The notes under the pieces are model-generated. The model was given only the letters and a program-made list of their open reading frames with translations. It was not told the origin of the DNA and did not search any database. Shown in pieces: positions 12,481 to 25,302 of a DNA stretch of 64,000 nucleotides (the first letter of the stretch is position 1; each line of letters starts with the position of its first letter). The stretch comes from Lineus longissimus (lineage: Eukaryota > Nemertea > Pilidiophora > Heteronemertea > Lineidae): positions 9,180,501 through 9,244,500 of the forward strand of contig NC_088311.1 of NCBI RefSeq assembly GCF_910592395.1. The letters run 5' to 3'. The translations under genes were made by a program, and so were the position numbers.

Positions 12481-15400
12481 ATGACAAGATGGGTATTTAC
12501 ATTCTTCTTCATGGTATCGTGCCAGTTCATTGTTTATCCATCGTTGTCGCAGAAGTTAAGTGGAAGTGAGTATTTATCCAATTTAGTACCCCAAATTACA
12601 GACTGCTACAGTTTGTGCCCAAAATTAGACTATTCTTGGTGTGTCGCATCTTATGTTTAATAAATACATGTAGGCTAGTATATCACAAATTCACCGTAAA
12701 AGGATTAATCTGATGATGAATCTCATCAGTGTGAGGAGTCAGTCTCGGGTGCTCCGTTCATCATCCCATACCCGGTTGATTCAACCGAAGCCACTCGGTT
12801 CAGGTTATGCTGAACGTGCTTTTGCATCCGCGGCACCCAGGCTATGGAATAAGTTGCCCCCGAGACTGACTTCTTGCACTGACATCAAGGAATTTAAGGC
12901 ACTCTTGAAAACCTTTCTGTTCAGGAGCGCCTTTCCATCAAATTAGATTTTTTTTGTGTAAAGGGCTTTGAGTGGGAATATTTATCCTGGATTTAGCGCT
13001 ATAGAAGTACAATTTTATTATTATTATTATGAAGAAGTACAATTTTAAAAGTGATTCTTTTATGATACACCCTGTAGTGATATATGTCATGTTCCTTTCA
13101 GAACTCCTTATGTCTGAAATTTCCCCTGGGATTGTGAGGTTCAACAGCACAGTCAATGGGACATGCAAAGTCACTGATGGTTTGGACAGTTCCTTCAACA
13201 TTAGCCAATTACGTATCATGTCCAACGATGGAACACCTTTACCACTGGAGCACACTTGGATCAGTTCTGACCACACAATTCAGTTTGTTATTCCTAGTAT
13301 TCAGAAAAGCCAATTTGGGCTTTACAAATGTACTTACAATGACAGTGGGAGCATCCTATTTGTGGCGGTGAAATACATACATGTTTTAGGTAAGATTTTG
13401 GGTACTGTTTATGACTGAATCTGTTGTAGATTTTCTGCTTCACGAATGAGACTTTTTTTCTGATGATTTCAGTAAACCCCAGCTTTTGTTGGCTCTTGCT
13501 GTTATACACATTTTCGTAAGTGCACTAACTTTTAATCACATTTTAATGAATCTGAAACGATTTATAGTCAATTATTCGAAGTATACCCGATATGCCCGCA
13601 ATAAGCCTAATATGATTTCTGCTAGTTCGATTGTAAATTTCAAAGTAATATTTTCTGGCCATTTTCCAGCTGAACTCTTGGAGGTCGAGTCGTTGCATTT
13701 CGTTGTAGACAACTGGGAGAGCTACAACATCACCATGGTGCCTAGTCTCCAAGAACAGGACTACCACACCCATGATCAGAGGGACAGCTTCACTCATCTG
13801 CACACGAAAGTCAATTATGATTACACGAACAAGTAAGTTTCAAGAGGTTCTCACAGCGTCTATGGAATTCGTGGCAGCAGATACAGCAAAAGTGAGACTG
13901 CCTAACTACCTTTAAAGTGTTGGTCTGATCATTGTGTTAAGCTCCAAACAATATGATTATCTTTAAGGGAAAAGTTGGGCACGAGATATGTTGGTTTTTT
14001 ATTCATGAGTAATAAGCTTCTGGTAGGACTGTGATTTCTCTAAAAAGACTGAGCCCTTTCTTGACGCGCGTTGCCTGGAAGCTGAGCAATGACAATACAT
14101 TGAGGGTCAAGATGAAAATGCAGCTATCGGCACATCAGGGTTTAAGCCCAACATGAATAAAAAGAGGTGCATAAGCCATGCTTCAATTTCAATCATATGA
14201 AATGTATTCGAGGAACGTAGCTTGGGTATACTTCTCAATTTTGGGATAGTAGCCCCGCCCCGTCTGGTCATTTCGTGACAAGCAAAACTAATTTCTGTCC
14301 TGCAAGGTGTCACAACAGTCAACAATGGCCGGGGTCACTCACTAATATTTACAACATTGACTTTCTGCCAAAGGTGCCCACACTCGGGAGGCAATGCTGT
14401 TGTGCCAAGAAATTGCACGCCGGATAGAATGTAAGAACCTTCCATCTAAGCTATTTCTATTTCATCCATTCTATGAATTTTAAATTCTGTGCTCTACACA
14501 TGTATGTGTCGGGATTTGAACCCACGTCTTCCTGATCCCCAAGCCAGTGTTTTACCAATGTACCAGAAGTCCGCCTGCTTTATCACACTATCCTCCCCCA
14601 TCCTGCTCTTTTAGTGTCTCTCCTCCCAGGCTGCACATAGGTCGTATTCTTGCCAGTTTTGGCTACGGTTACCAATTCCTTTCAATTGACTGATTGAGTC
14701 TGGTTTCTTCGCAAAAAGATAGGAGAGATGTCAAGAGAAACTCTGTTTGCGCAGCATAAGTCTTGGAACATATACTAATGTTTGAACTCTCGACCTTCGC
14801 TCACTGGTTCTGCTTCCTGTAAGCTTACATGTAATGGTAAAAAAAAAGGTCCGGAGGTTAGACAAATCCTTTCGCCAGATTGGATTTATCCATAGGTGGT
14901 TCCCTTGTGAACTTGTGGACCTGTGGCGTGGTCTCCATTTTCTTCAATTCATGTTCCCTGTTGCGACCGATGCAATGGGAACGTCCAATCAACGAAATTA
15001 AGAAAATTTTTTGTGTGTGGCGCATTGCAAAAGCCATGCCGGCATAACCAGTGGTTTTCAATATAATCCGTCTTGTCGATATTTCTAACTTTTTTTTCAA
15101 AAATATGTATATGAGGTAGGAGTATCAAAAACCCATATCTCAGGATGCGCAAAAGCGAACATAAATAGACACATGGGAAAACTTCACAAGGGGACAGTCT
15201 GTGGCTGCGCAGCGTAATGCAAGACAATTGGGACTGAGGTTGAGAACAGCAACTTATCACGAATCCTTACGCATACGGATAAAACTCTGTTGAAACAGGT
15301 CAAATTATGCGTAGCCCTACATACGTATAAGTAGACCCCCCTATTCGTCATTAGTAACTTATCTCAACCTCCCGACTATGCTGATAAATTATTTCCAGTT

Positions 15401-18400
15401 GCAGGAACTTAGATCAGTGCTGTAACTATTCGTGCAATTGCAACGACAATGAAGACTGTAAATGTAACTACAACGACCGTCCAGGCCTATCTGATGTCAC
15501 GACATGTTTTGGGGTGAAGATATGGTCAGAAGAATTGGGGGAGCCTGAAACATACGATAAGATATTTCAAGTCAACTTAAATGACTATGGTGAGTAGTAT
15601 TCCATCGTAGTTTACCACCAACGTTTTTGCATCCTATCAAGATTAAAAGGGACAACTGCATGGGGCATGGGATATGTTGGTTTTCAATACACAAATGGCT
15701 CCCAGCAGGACCGCAACTTCTCCGAACAGGATAATTGAAAAGTCATTGAGATGCAATAAACAATGCACTAGAACGGGGTGTAACCATAGGCCTGTCTGAA
15801 ATTTTCAAGCAATGTCTAAAACTGCCTCGCAACACTGGCGAAAATCATTAGTGGTGGCGGCGCATGGTGGCAAGCAGGGGCATATCATCCTTGCCTGGTA
15901 AATGGCACGCCCAAGTTGTCCCTTTAAAAGATATACCCCGGCTTCATTTAAATGGAGTATGAGACCATTTGGTTCAGGATGGCAGTACATGTAATTCAAA
16001 TAACATCTCACATGGGGGAAAAACGTACGTTTCCTACTGTATCTTATAGTATTATACTTGATATCACCGGATCGGAGTAAGAACTTTGGACTTTTGTTTA
16101 AGGGATCGATATCGCACTGAAATTATTTGTGGCATCGAGTGACTTCCTATTGTTTTCATGTATGATGATGTAAGTTTTGATTGTTAATATGATGTGTGCC
16201 CAATTGGGCTGTGTTGTTGACTGATGGATAAACCGAACGGGTATAAGAACCACGCAGAAGCGTTTAGATGCGTTTTCTGTATGCTCCGCTCTCACGAAGC
16301 TGCTGATTTCAAATTTGAAGTATTGGTTGTCTCACCAAACACCGCGAGTGTGGAGCTAAAATGTAGGCCAAAACCGAGGGGTCAGCTGAGGTTTTTGGCG
16401 ATGTGACACAGCTCCACCCGACCGTGAGACGACTACATGATTGTCAAGAGTGATGAGGTATTAATTTTTTATTCTAAAACATCTCAAGCTGTACACTGCA
16501 ATGTGATTTTGACTGCTTTTTGGCTACTTTCATATTTTTAATAACAAACCAAAGCGGTGATGATCAGGGACCTGTTTCATAAAACTTTTTAACAGACTTC
16601 CTTTAAGGTACCATAAAGGAAGGATATAACGTCTATTTAAAGCTGCGTATTAAAAGTGTATCATAACTCGTTTTTACTCTGCCATTACATTAAATTTAAC
16701 AGGCCTGACATTAATAAATAATTGCATGGTGTACCTCATTAGTGAAAAAAAAATAAACTCGAACGCAGAGTGATTTATTGTGTTGAGATTCGTTTATGAA
16801 ACGCGTTCTTCCTTTAAGGAGTGACTTTATCCTAGCATTAGGGCTAAAGGCACTTTATTAGGCTTTATGAAACAGGTCCCTGTTGTCTAGTACTATAACC
16901 GCTGACACGAAAACAAGGCAAAGTGCTTTATACACTGTGAACAGTGCTGTGTTACAACCAAGCTGCTTAAGAATCATTAAATTTCAGTAAAGCCTTCACC
17001 TGTCGACATCCGCACCATTAAACTGGAAATTATCAACAGCACCTCATTAAACATCTCATGGCTTGAGGATGGTATGTGGTCTTTTCGTGGCAATAGGAGA
17101 GTTCAGTACAACGTGTTTTTCGAGGCAACGAATTTTCAACATGTGGTGAGTAGTCCACTTAGCCATTGCAACCTAATTCAAACATGAAAGGTAACCATTT
17201 TGCTTCTTGTTCTGTATCCGTCTTCACAGTCCGCTCTGCACCAGGGTATTCTCACCCAAGGCGGGCAGGATAGGCGTTTTCCCGTGCTACGGTTAGGCAC
17301 CGATTAGGTTTATTGGTTTAGTGACTCCTGGTGTCCACGCAGACTACTCATGTTTCTCATGGTGAGGTCATTCTTTGCATGCATAGTCGATAGACTTGAG
17401 GAACCTCTTTTGCGTGGACTCCGGATACAAGGAACCCTGTTTTTACAACGTGAAGAGCCAGGCATTTGGTGAGGAATTTTAGTTCCTTGAGAACACTCTC
17501 CGTAGCAGAGGTTTCGATTTTGTCAGGTTCGATTTTTTAGCTGTAACCTCTCCTGTCTATATGGATTGAGGGTCAGCCATGCTTGAAATCCTAACTCGCC
17601 GACGCCGATACTACTTTTCGGAACGTTCGAATGACGTCTTCGACTTGACATGCTTGAGGGTACGGTGACGGTGGTCATCAAAATAAAAGGCTTTTGAGCT
17701 TAAGATTTGATACCAATATCTAGATTGCTTACATTTATTAGTTACTTCATACCAATCCTAAAACTAGAGAAGATTCCTTATACATACTTCCCCTTTTGTC
17801 ATATTTTATGCGAACTATACCCACAGTGCATTTGCGACCTTTCTGCACGAGAGTGTTACCGTTAATTGCTACATTCCACAGTCAAGCCTGTAATCTCGGC
17901 TTTCTGGACTTTTACGAGTGCCGCCGAATACAGGCGAAGATGACGTCAAATAGAAGGTGAACAATTCCCGATCATTATATAATTACATGTACATGGTCCA
18001 CGGACCATTTCATCACACGACATTTAGTGCAATATGTTCTTTCTTTTAGGTAAACATCTCAAATCTTCGTCAACCATTCCTCACACAAACTGACCTAATC
18101 CCGCACGGCAGCTACAGAGTCAGCGTTTTTGTTAGACCTCTCAATTTAGGAATACCTAGTGATGCAGCTGTTACAGGCCTGACCATGCCAGCGAGTGGTA
18201 AGAAGTTTATTAGAATAACTCTAACGCTCTTGCGGTATCATTATTATTCTGATTATTTTTCTGAATGTGTTTGTTAAATATTGCCTCGTCATCGTTCGGA
18301 TGCGTACAATGAGCAACTCATGATTCTTGTCTTGTCTTCTCTTTCTTCCCCAATACTGCATCTTCTTCTTCTTCTTCTTCTTCTTCTTCCGCGTCAGATG

Positions 18401-21400
18401 TAAACATTTGTCCTTGGTGTATGTCAAGCCTTGATCGATCCTTTTTCAGTTCCGTCACGGAACCCATCATTTATAGGGTATTCAATGGTAAATCATGATG
18501 CGATCAAAACTGTGACACTTTACTGGGAGGTAAGTGTTGGCTGCTCTAAAACCGGCCAATTCCTAACGTGGCCCAAGCCATAATGATTTAGATAATTTAA
18601 AATTGTAGCAATGTGACTGACTAAGTATCAAATCTGCCGTCTACTTTTCGTATCTTTATATCTGTTCCAGGCACAAACGTTAACAAATTCATCATCTGAT
18701 CATGAGAGATGAATCATTGGGTGAAAGATGTTGGGCCTGCCCATATGTATTCCTCGCTGTTGCGGTTAAATTTGCTGTCTTTACTATACAGGGTGTCCCA
18801 GAAAAAAGGTAATCCTGGCAAAAAAGGGTTAATGTGATGAGATCATGCATTTTAACACTTTTGGCATTGCATCATAGTAAAGTGGAAGCTATGAACTTTC
18901 CGTTGATGCCATTGTGACGCCCATGCTTCTACGCATGACTGAGCACCAAGGCCCTGAAAAAGACATGCAGATTTTACCTTGTTCCAAGTTGGAAAATTCC
19001 ATAAGTTTGTGTCACACACCATTAACATGGTTTGGGGTCTCATTGAATGTAAGACTGTTATGTCATTACTGGGAGGGGTAGGTATTAGCGTATTCCGAGC
19101 ATAATGCAAGTGCTCAAGGCAGTGTGTGTGACAGAGTTTGTAAAGATGGTTCAGTTTAGCACAGAGCAGAGAGTTTTCGTGGTGAAAAGATTTCAGGAAA
19201 CGAAGAGTTTGCAAGCTACGCAAGATGCTTTATGGGATACTTTTCAAGAGAACACCATTTGGGCCAATGTCAGGAAATACGAACAGCATGGTACAAGTCT
19301 AAACAGGAATAAGGGCCATTCTGGGAGACCCAGGACAGTGCGAACTGATCAAAACATCGAAGCAGTCCGTCGACAACTCGAGACTCATCCTCGAAACTTA
19401 AGTGCAAGAAGAAATGGATTAGGACTATCACACTCTTCATTTAATCGCATAACAAGGGTGCAGGGTACTTTCAGGCGGCTTTGGTGGGCACAGGATGGTG
19501 CGCCAGCACATCATCTTCGCGCAGTTCAGGATACATTGGCAGCCTTATTCGGAGACCAAGTGATTCACTGAACAGACCAGTGGAATGGCCCCCAAGGTCA
19601 CCAGATTTGACCCACTGTGATTATTTTTCTTTGGGGGCACCTGAAGAGTAAGGTTTACGAGACTCCAGAGCAGGACCTAGCTGACGTCAGAGCTCGCATC
19701 ATTCGGGAGGTTGATGCTTAGAGGAACGACCCGTAGATGGTGCAACGAGCTATGCAGGACATGCGACGACGCTGTCGATTGCTCATCGAAAGAGGAGGAG
19801 CCCACGCGTAGGGTGTCGGGGCTTAATCTGTAAAATTCTGGATTGATCAGGGAATTAAATGTATCTGAAAGGGGATAAGCTGTTATTGGTTATTTAAACA
19901 TGAATGCTTTTGTGCCCACATAATCTGACATAACATCAGGATGGAATTTCCCAACTTGGAACAAGGTAAAATCTGCGTGTCTTTTTCAGAGCCTTGGTGC
20001 TCAGTCATGCGTAGCAGCATGGGTGTCACAGTAGCATCAATGGAAAGCTCATAGCTTCTAATTTACTATGAAGCAGTGCCAAAAGTGTTAAAATGCATGG
20101 TCTCCTCGCATTAACCCCTTTTGCCAGGATTACCTTTTTTCTGGGACACCCTGTACAAAACTCACAGAGAGAGAAATTGATTCATCCATCTCATGCCCGC
20201 TGTCCATACTCCAGCAGTCCCAGTGCATGCATGCAAACTGGTTTTAATCATTAATTCCAGTCACTTTCTGAGAAAGAAAAACATGGACTCGAGGTCAAAA
20301 CAGAAGTTGAATTAGATGGACAGCCATTTTTTGCCACATTTGAGGAGAGCTCTTGCACTGGGGACATACCAGGGCAGAAGAACTATAGTGTTGCCAGAAT
20401 CTTCTCGAAGTCGATGTCCCTTGGAAGAAACACATCGGCACCTATCTCAGCCATGAAAATAGCCGGAACTGTCAGAGGTATACACTGAGTAGTGGGTGAA
20501 TAAAATGAATAAAATGAATTAGTGACCAGAAGACGGAAGGGTAGTTTAATTTTTTATGACAATTTACACTATCAGACGGAATTTGTATTTTAAAGAGTTA
20601 ATTTGATATGGTATGGAAGTCATTTCCTAGTGCGCCTTCACCACCAGTGACACTTGCTCGTCCAGATGAAAAAAAGTTATTTTCCTGCGCACCTCCAAAA
20701 TGAGAGAACCTTGCTTTTCTGGAGCAGAGTTTGGTTGTGTACACAAATCGCATTCTCTTTCAGATTCACCACAGTTGAACCTTGAAGTGTCAAGGACAAC
20801 CCTTGGTGTTTATAATATGACTTTTCATGCACCAAATGGAAAAAATGTCCAACTGAACGCATCAGTCGTTATGTGTGAAAAGGATGCCAAAGAGAACACG
20901 TGCAGTACCAAGGTAATTCTTCTTTAATTGTCTTTTTTAGAATAGTCAGACCCCAAGACTCTGACATGGCTTTTTATCTTCTTAGAAGCCGGGGAATACA
21001 TATTAGCAGTGCCACTCTACTTAATGCGGGGTGGAAGTCAGGATGGGGATGAACTGATCAGGGGCCATTGGCCGGCTGAGCATGGCTAGCCATGTTAGAG
21101 AAGAGGGACCCCAGTGAATTCTCACATGAACCCAGTGGATTTTGTCTCGGTCTACGCCCCTTGGTGATGTGTCCGATAGACTACAATAGAATGTCGAACG
21201 AAACAATGAATAACATTAGAATAAAGGCGTTTGTTTCAGTCAGTTGAAAACAAACCTCGTTTAACCGATCCGGAGTAGCTTACTTAACTTTTCGCTTTCC
21301 TGAAAATACTACTGAACACATTCTTTTTCAGACCCAACTTGACATTTTGCGCAACGTTAACACTACAGGGTTCGGAACATTTAGTCTGAGTGCACGAAAT

Positions 21401-24400
21401 GGTGTCGATCCCTACAAAATTGGTGTGATTCTGTCGGGAAGTCTATATTGGAACTTGATAGAGTGGAGTCCATGCATTTTTGAACAAGGAAGGGGTATAA
21501 AATATTGCGGACTATTTATTCAACAAATCTATCTATATCTTTAATACATTCTTGAAAATATTGACCATCAGAAATTCTTAAATCTACTATAAGTATACAA
21601 AAATTCTTAAGTCCATTCATATGGGTATCTGTAATTCTATATTACTGTGCATGGGCAATAGTGTCGAACTGAGCTCGACGATTGCTTCTCGAAATGCCCG
21701 ATTCCACTTCAGTATCCCGCTATGGTAGTCAATGCCGCGTGAAACCAAGCTCTACCACAGTGGGTGTTTTGCAATTCCTTGCCCGCCTTTCGGCGCGGTT
21801 TAAATGACATGCGATTTAAATTCTCCTGAATTACCATTATGTCATACTTTATCGATAATTCATGTCTAAAATTGGTAATAATTTGGTTCTAGAGAACGAA
21901 TATTTCATTTTATTTCTTGACTAATTTCAGTACCTTCGAGGCCATCAGTTTCTTTGGGAAAACCCCTGCCCCCCGAAGAATTGATGATACATGTTGCAAA
22001 ATATAGCTGTAGTAAAGATACGGGAACGAGCGTCAAAGTACTAAAGATCACGGGATATTACTGTCGAGCAAGTCGAGATAAACCTGGATGTATTGGTATG
22101 TATCAATTAATCAATGATTTGAAATATTCCCAAAAGCGCTCTTGACCAATGTTCAGTCACGTGCTATCAAAAGCGATGAAGTTATTATTATTACTTACAA
22201 ACCCTCATGTTGTTACCTTCAGTTAGGTCACTTGGCCGTGTTGACTTAGACGTCTTGTATTGAGGAAATTCGGGGTTGATGTTCGCTTCTCCGACACTCG
22301 CTTATTAATCCCGATTTCCTCAGGATAGAGATTTCTCTAGTGACTGACGTTGGTTCTTTGAAGTGAAGCAGACAAAACGAATAGCATCAAAATGAAAAGC
22401 ATGCTGAACTTTTTCTCCTCAACTTCTCAAACTTTGTTGGGATGGCGAAAATCTGAAGAAAGCGACATGAATCGTATGAACCATGGGTAAAAAGATCCGT
22501 ATCAAATGCATAACAGTTTTACTGTGAAAGTTCACTTATAATCTCCTGTTCACATAGATTCAAGTTAGAATCATGTGGGCACGCGGATCCGTCATTAAGT
22601 TTTATTTCTCAAAGGGAAAACCACTGACATCGAGATCCTCAACCCGGGTGAATGGACAACCTATGATGTGGATGCTGGGTTGTATCGGGTCTCACTGAAG
22701 GCTGTAGCAGATGACGGGACGAAGAGCCCGGAATGGACCGACTCTGTGGACGTCCCAAAAAAAGGTGAGGCAAACTTTCTGCCTGCATAAGACCTTTTGC
22801 TGGAGGGCGAAAACTGCCCATTTTATGGATCTTCCAAGACATGCTGGTCAATCTGACATCGCACTGTAGGCAATAAGATTGCTATGCACGTAGGCTGGCT
22901 AGAAAATGAATCGATTCGACGCCATTGGTTTAGGAGGATTCTGATTTCAATCAGGAAACCGGACTAAAACGTTCTTACATTAGAAATCAGTTTGTGTCAC
23001 TAAATCCTTTGTTGATTTTTTCCTTATTTTCTCCAGGAATAAATGTTATGTACATAATAGCTGGACTATGTGGTGTTGCCATTTGCCTCCTATTCATAAT
23101 TGGGAAGTTGGTGCACTGGTAAGTACAAACCTTCTGTATCCTTCTTCTTATTAGTACTTAATACCTCAATCATTGGTAAATAAACCAATACCAATCTTCT
23201 TAACAATATCCCATCATACTCTGGCTTGATGCAATACAACTTTGTTAATTTGTTTTCTCCAAAATACCTCTGGTAGAGGTAGTAGAGTCTTTACTTGGCT
23301 AGTTTTGTCGTTTCTTCACTTCTATTCATCGTCAAGTCCCACAACATTCAATGCATTTCCTTAATCTTTCTTCAATTTGATTGCCAGGAGAGAAGAACAG
23401 AAACACTCACCGTTGTCAATTGTTCAACCAAGCACACCGAAAAATCCTGTAAGTTTAAAAAAGTAACTTTCAGTTCATTGCTGTTTTTTTTAGATAATTA
23501 TTTATCAATTGTCTATTGGTCTCTTTAAAAGGCTAACCAAGAGGTGATAATGTATGTTTTAAGACCCTGTCAGAATTTCATTTCCGACAGTTTGTGTAGC
23601 AACGTTTAGAAATTCACAATCCTTCAAATGGCAATACATGTAGGCGGCCTCTGTGTAGCAATGCGGTCGGCACCATCACAATACTATCGGCACTGCACAA
23701 AGGAGTATGTATCAGTAGATGTCGTGGAAGGTGTACGCAGAGGCCACCCATCGCACGGCCGTTTGAAGGAAGTTGATACTGCCGGCTTACGTTTACGTTG
23801 TTCGCGACAATCAAGGTGTATAATTACATGCAAGTTGTTTATCATGCAATTCAAACTTCATGTCAGTATTTTCAAACAAAGATTTGCTCTGAAGGCATCA
23901 TTCTCACAACCGATCCAGGGCGATTCGTATCATATCAACAATAAATGAAGACAATGATATAGAAAATGCTTACAGAATAATATCCTTTACTTCAGATTAC
24001 CTTTGATGAGGCAACGGAAAGGACGTCAGCGCCACCATCTCCAATCAATCGCTGTCATCTACCACCAAGACCAGAGCCACCATCACATGTCGTGCCAAGC
24101 AGGAATAAGATATCCCATAACCCTCCGAAATCGCGCAAAGCAAGTCATAACGATCGTGACATCTATGCCAGAGTTGTTATGAGAAACAACCAAGGTACAT
24201 GTAAATATATGGATATTCAGTGACATAACATCCCTTCCACCAGATGTTATCCGCCGAAATCTTGGTTCCGCTAACTCATATGCAGACTCTGAACGCAGTG
24301 AACTAGCTGGATATATTCTCACAATATTTTGAAAAATGGCCTGGCTATTTCAAGTACTTAAAAATTTTACCTCATTTATGGCTGAAGGGATTTCATTCGT

Positions 24401-25302
24401 TACCCGTGCATAGTAATCGAGAATATAAGATTTCATGAGAGCAGTAACGAACAGGGAACTTAACATTTTCGATGTTTTTGACGGATGCCATTAAATTTGT
24501 CAGGTTTGTTTACAGAATTACCTTAGCCTCGTTTTTATCTTGAGGCTAAAAGGACATTCTATGAGCAAGATGGACAGTGCTGCCGTCGAAACTTTTGGAG
24601 GTCAGTAGTAAACCATTGACAAATTCTTATAAATGTTATGAGGTGTGAACGATTGATTCGTTCTTTTCAGATTGCTCTGAAGCAGACGACAGCAATCATA
24701 GTGGTGATGAGGAAAGTTGTAGTAGCGGAACTTATACACCGGACACAAGCTGTACATCTGGCTTTGGCAGTGGGAGAAGCAATCAGCCATTTGAAATTCC
24801 TGCAAACTTCACCAACGGGGAGTATCCAGGCCGCGAAGGCGAGACCGGTAAAAATCGTGAACAAAAAATATCGGGGGTTCTTGAAGATGGCCTGGAGTCT
24901 GCATACGCAAAATCACAGTGTTCTCTGATGAAATTGACTGACGAGTTCCCCGTGCAATGCTTTGAAGAACCTCAGGGAGATCCTAAAGCGGCTTCAAACC
25001 AAAATAACTGTGATAATGACCCTTTCCTACGGCCTCCTCCTGCGCAAGTCTACCCCGGCGATTCTGGCGGTAACCGAATACCCTATAAACGCTCTGCATC
25101 GGGGACATCGGGTGAATCACTACCAGGGGCTTCTGGCGAGCCGACGACAGGGAACAGTGGTGCGTCAAATAAACCGACCAGCTACGTCAAAGTGACTTTC
25201 AGAAATCCCATCTATGAGAACAATGCGCAAGCTTCGGATACAGCATCAACCTGCCTTCCCATCTTGGACGATTTATTCAGAGGTCTTGGCGAGGAGACTT
25301 GA
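12481..25302 (+). CDS. gp130/IL6ST-like class I cytokine receptor (complete, 16 exons, 952 aa)
   Basis: Exons: 12481-12565, 13102-13389, 13670-13832, 15399-15589, 16988-17145, 18050-18197, 18450-18529, 20261-20477, 20764-20912, 21332-21422, 21931-22095, 22615-22764, 23037-23118, 23388-23448, 23996-24194, 24671-25302. All introns are GT-AG, phases agree throughout, and lengths sum to 2859 nt (953 codons with stop). Layout: signal peptide (residues 1 to about 23); Ig domain (29-124, with NGTC and GLYKCTY cysteines); five fibronectin-III-like domains, each on an exon pair (125-242, 243-344, 345-443, 444-523, 524-628); membrane segment (about 630-655, YIIAGLCGVAICLLFIIG); proline-containing juxtamembrane stretch; about 296-residue tail. 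This is the six-domain order of vertebrate gp130. The NWESYNIT motif marks the cytokine-binding module. Oddities: no clear WSxWS (LGIPSD where it is expected), and a cysteine-rich insert in exon 4. The tail has YARV (Tyr733), YVKV (914) and YENN (924). Ligand unknown. Fly Domeless-type receptors are the alternative comparison. Confidence 0.88.
12700..13030 (+). mobile_element. 3' end of a CR1/L2-type non-LTR retrotransposon
   Basis: An open frame ending at 12946 carries the C-terminal signature of CR1/L2/Jockey-type reverse transcriptase proteins (ASAAPRLWNKLPPRLTSC, then FKALLKTFLF). After the stop come a short 3' UTR containing GCGCTATAGAAGTACAATTTT and a TTATTATTATTATTATG tail. It is 5'-truncated in the usual LINE manner and lies in intron 1 of the receptor gene, in the same orientation. 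Confidence 0.8.
13963..14060. mobile_element. Partial MITE family C (TTAAGGGAAAAGTTGGGC)
   Basis: The left end and following ATATGTTGGTTTT...GGACTG...TTCTC text resemble the copy at 15643-15927. A matching right terminus was not found, so this copy looks truncated. Intron 3 of the receptor gene. Confidence 0.4.
14500..14580 (-). repeat. tRNA-like sequence, possible SINE head
   Basis: On the minus strand, TGGTACATTGGTAAA (A-box-like) is followed about 35 bases later by GTGGGTTCAAATCCCG (B-box-like), the spacing of a pol III internal promoter. The anticodon arm pairs poorly (CTGG/TCAG around a TTGGGGA-type loop) and I see no acceptor stem, so a decayed tRNA or a tRNA-derived SINE is more likely than a working tRNA. 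Confidence 0.35.
15643..15927. mobile_element. MITE family C, full copy (TTAAAAGGGACAACT)
   Basis: The left end TTAAAAGGGACAACTGCATG mirrors the right end CCAAGTTGTCCCTTTAA. Both ends carry TTAA. About 285 bp, non-coding, in intron 4 of the receptor gene. Confidence 0.65.
16565..16882. mobile_element. MITE with TIR CAGGGACCTGTTTCATAAA
   Basis: The left end CAGGGACCTGTTTCATAAA is mirrored by the right end TTTATGAAACAGGTCCCTG, a 19-bp near-perfect inverted repeat. Further inverted similarity lies inside (TTCCTTTAAGG on both sides). About 318 bp, non-coding, in intron 4 of the receptor gene. I could not define a target-site duplication. Confidence 0.75.
18360..18390. repeat. (CTT)n microsatellite
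   Basis: About ten consecutive TTC/CTT units in intron 6 of the receptor gene, about 60 bp upstream of the exon 7 acceptor. Confidence 0.9.
18789..20153 (+). mobile_element. Decayed Tc1/mariner-superfamily element with ~215-bp TIRs
   Basis: The ends are CAGGGTGTCCCAGAAAAAAG and its inverted complement, flanked by TA on both sides (18787-18788, 20154-20155). The inverted arms stay alignable for about 215 bp (to about 19003 and from about 19943). Inside, a frame from 19146 encodes an N-terminal helix-turn-helix type transposase (VQFSTEQRVFVVKRF...), then jumps abruptly to the catalytic region (WWAQDGAPAHH). It soon hits a stop (19569-19571), beyond which SPDL...FLWGHLKSKVY-type text persists in other frames. 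The middle of the transposase, including the first catalytic aspartate region, is missing. Intron 7 of the receptor gene; non-functional. Confidence 0.85.

Noticed and set aside
13486-13836. Alternative frame spanning receptor exon 3
   Set aside because: It includes intron sequence; the spliced exon with consensus sites explains the coding signal.
14500-14580. Functional tRNA gene
   Set aside because: A and B boxes are visible but the acceptor stem and anticodon arm do not fold properly; kept only as a tRNA-like repeat.
23614-23948. Possible extra exon in receptor intron 14
   Set aside because: Inclusion lacks matching acceptor and donor in phase; exons 14 and 15 already join at phase 0.
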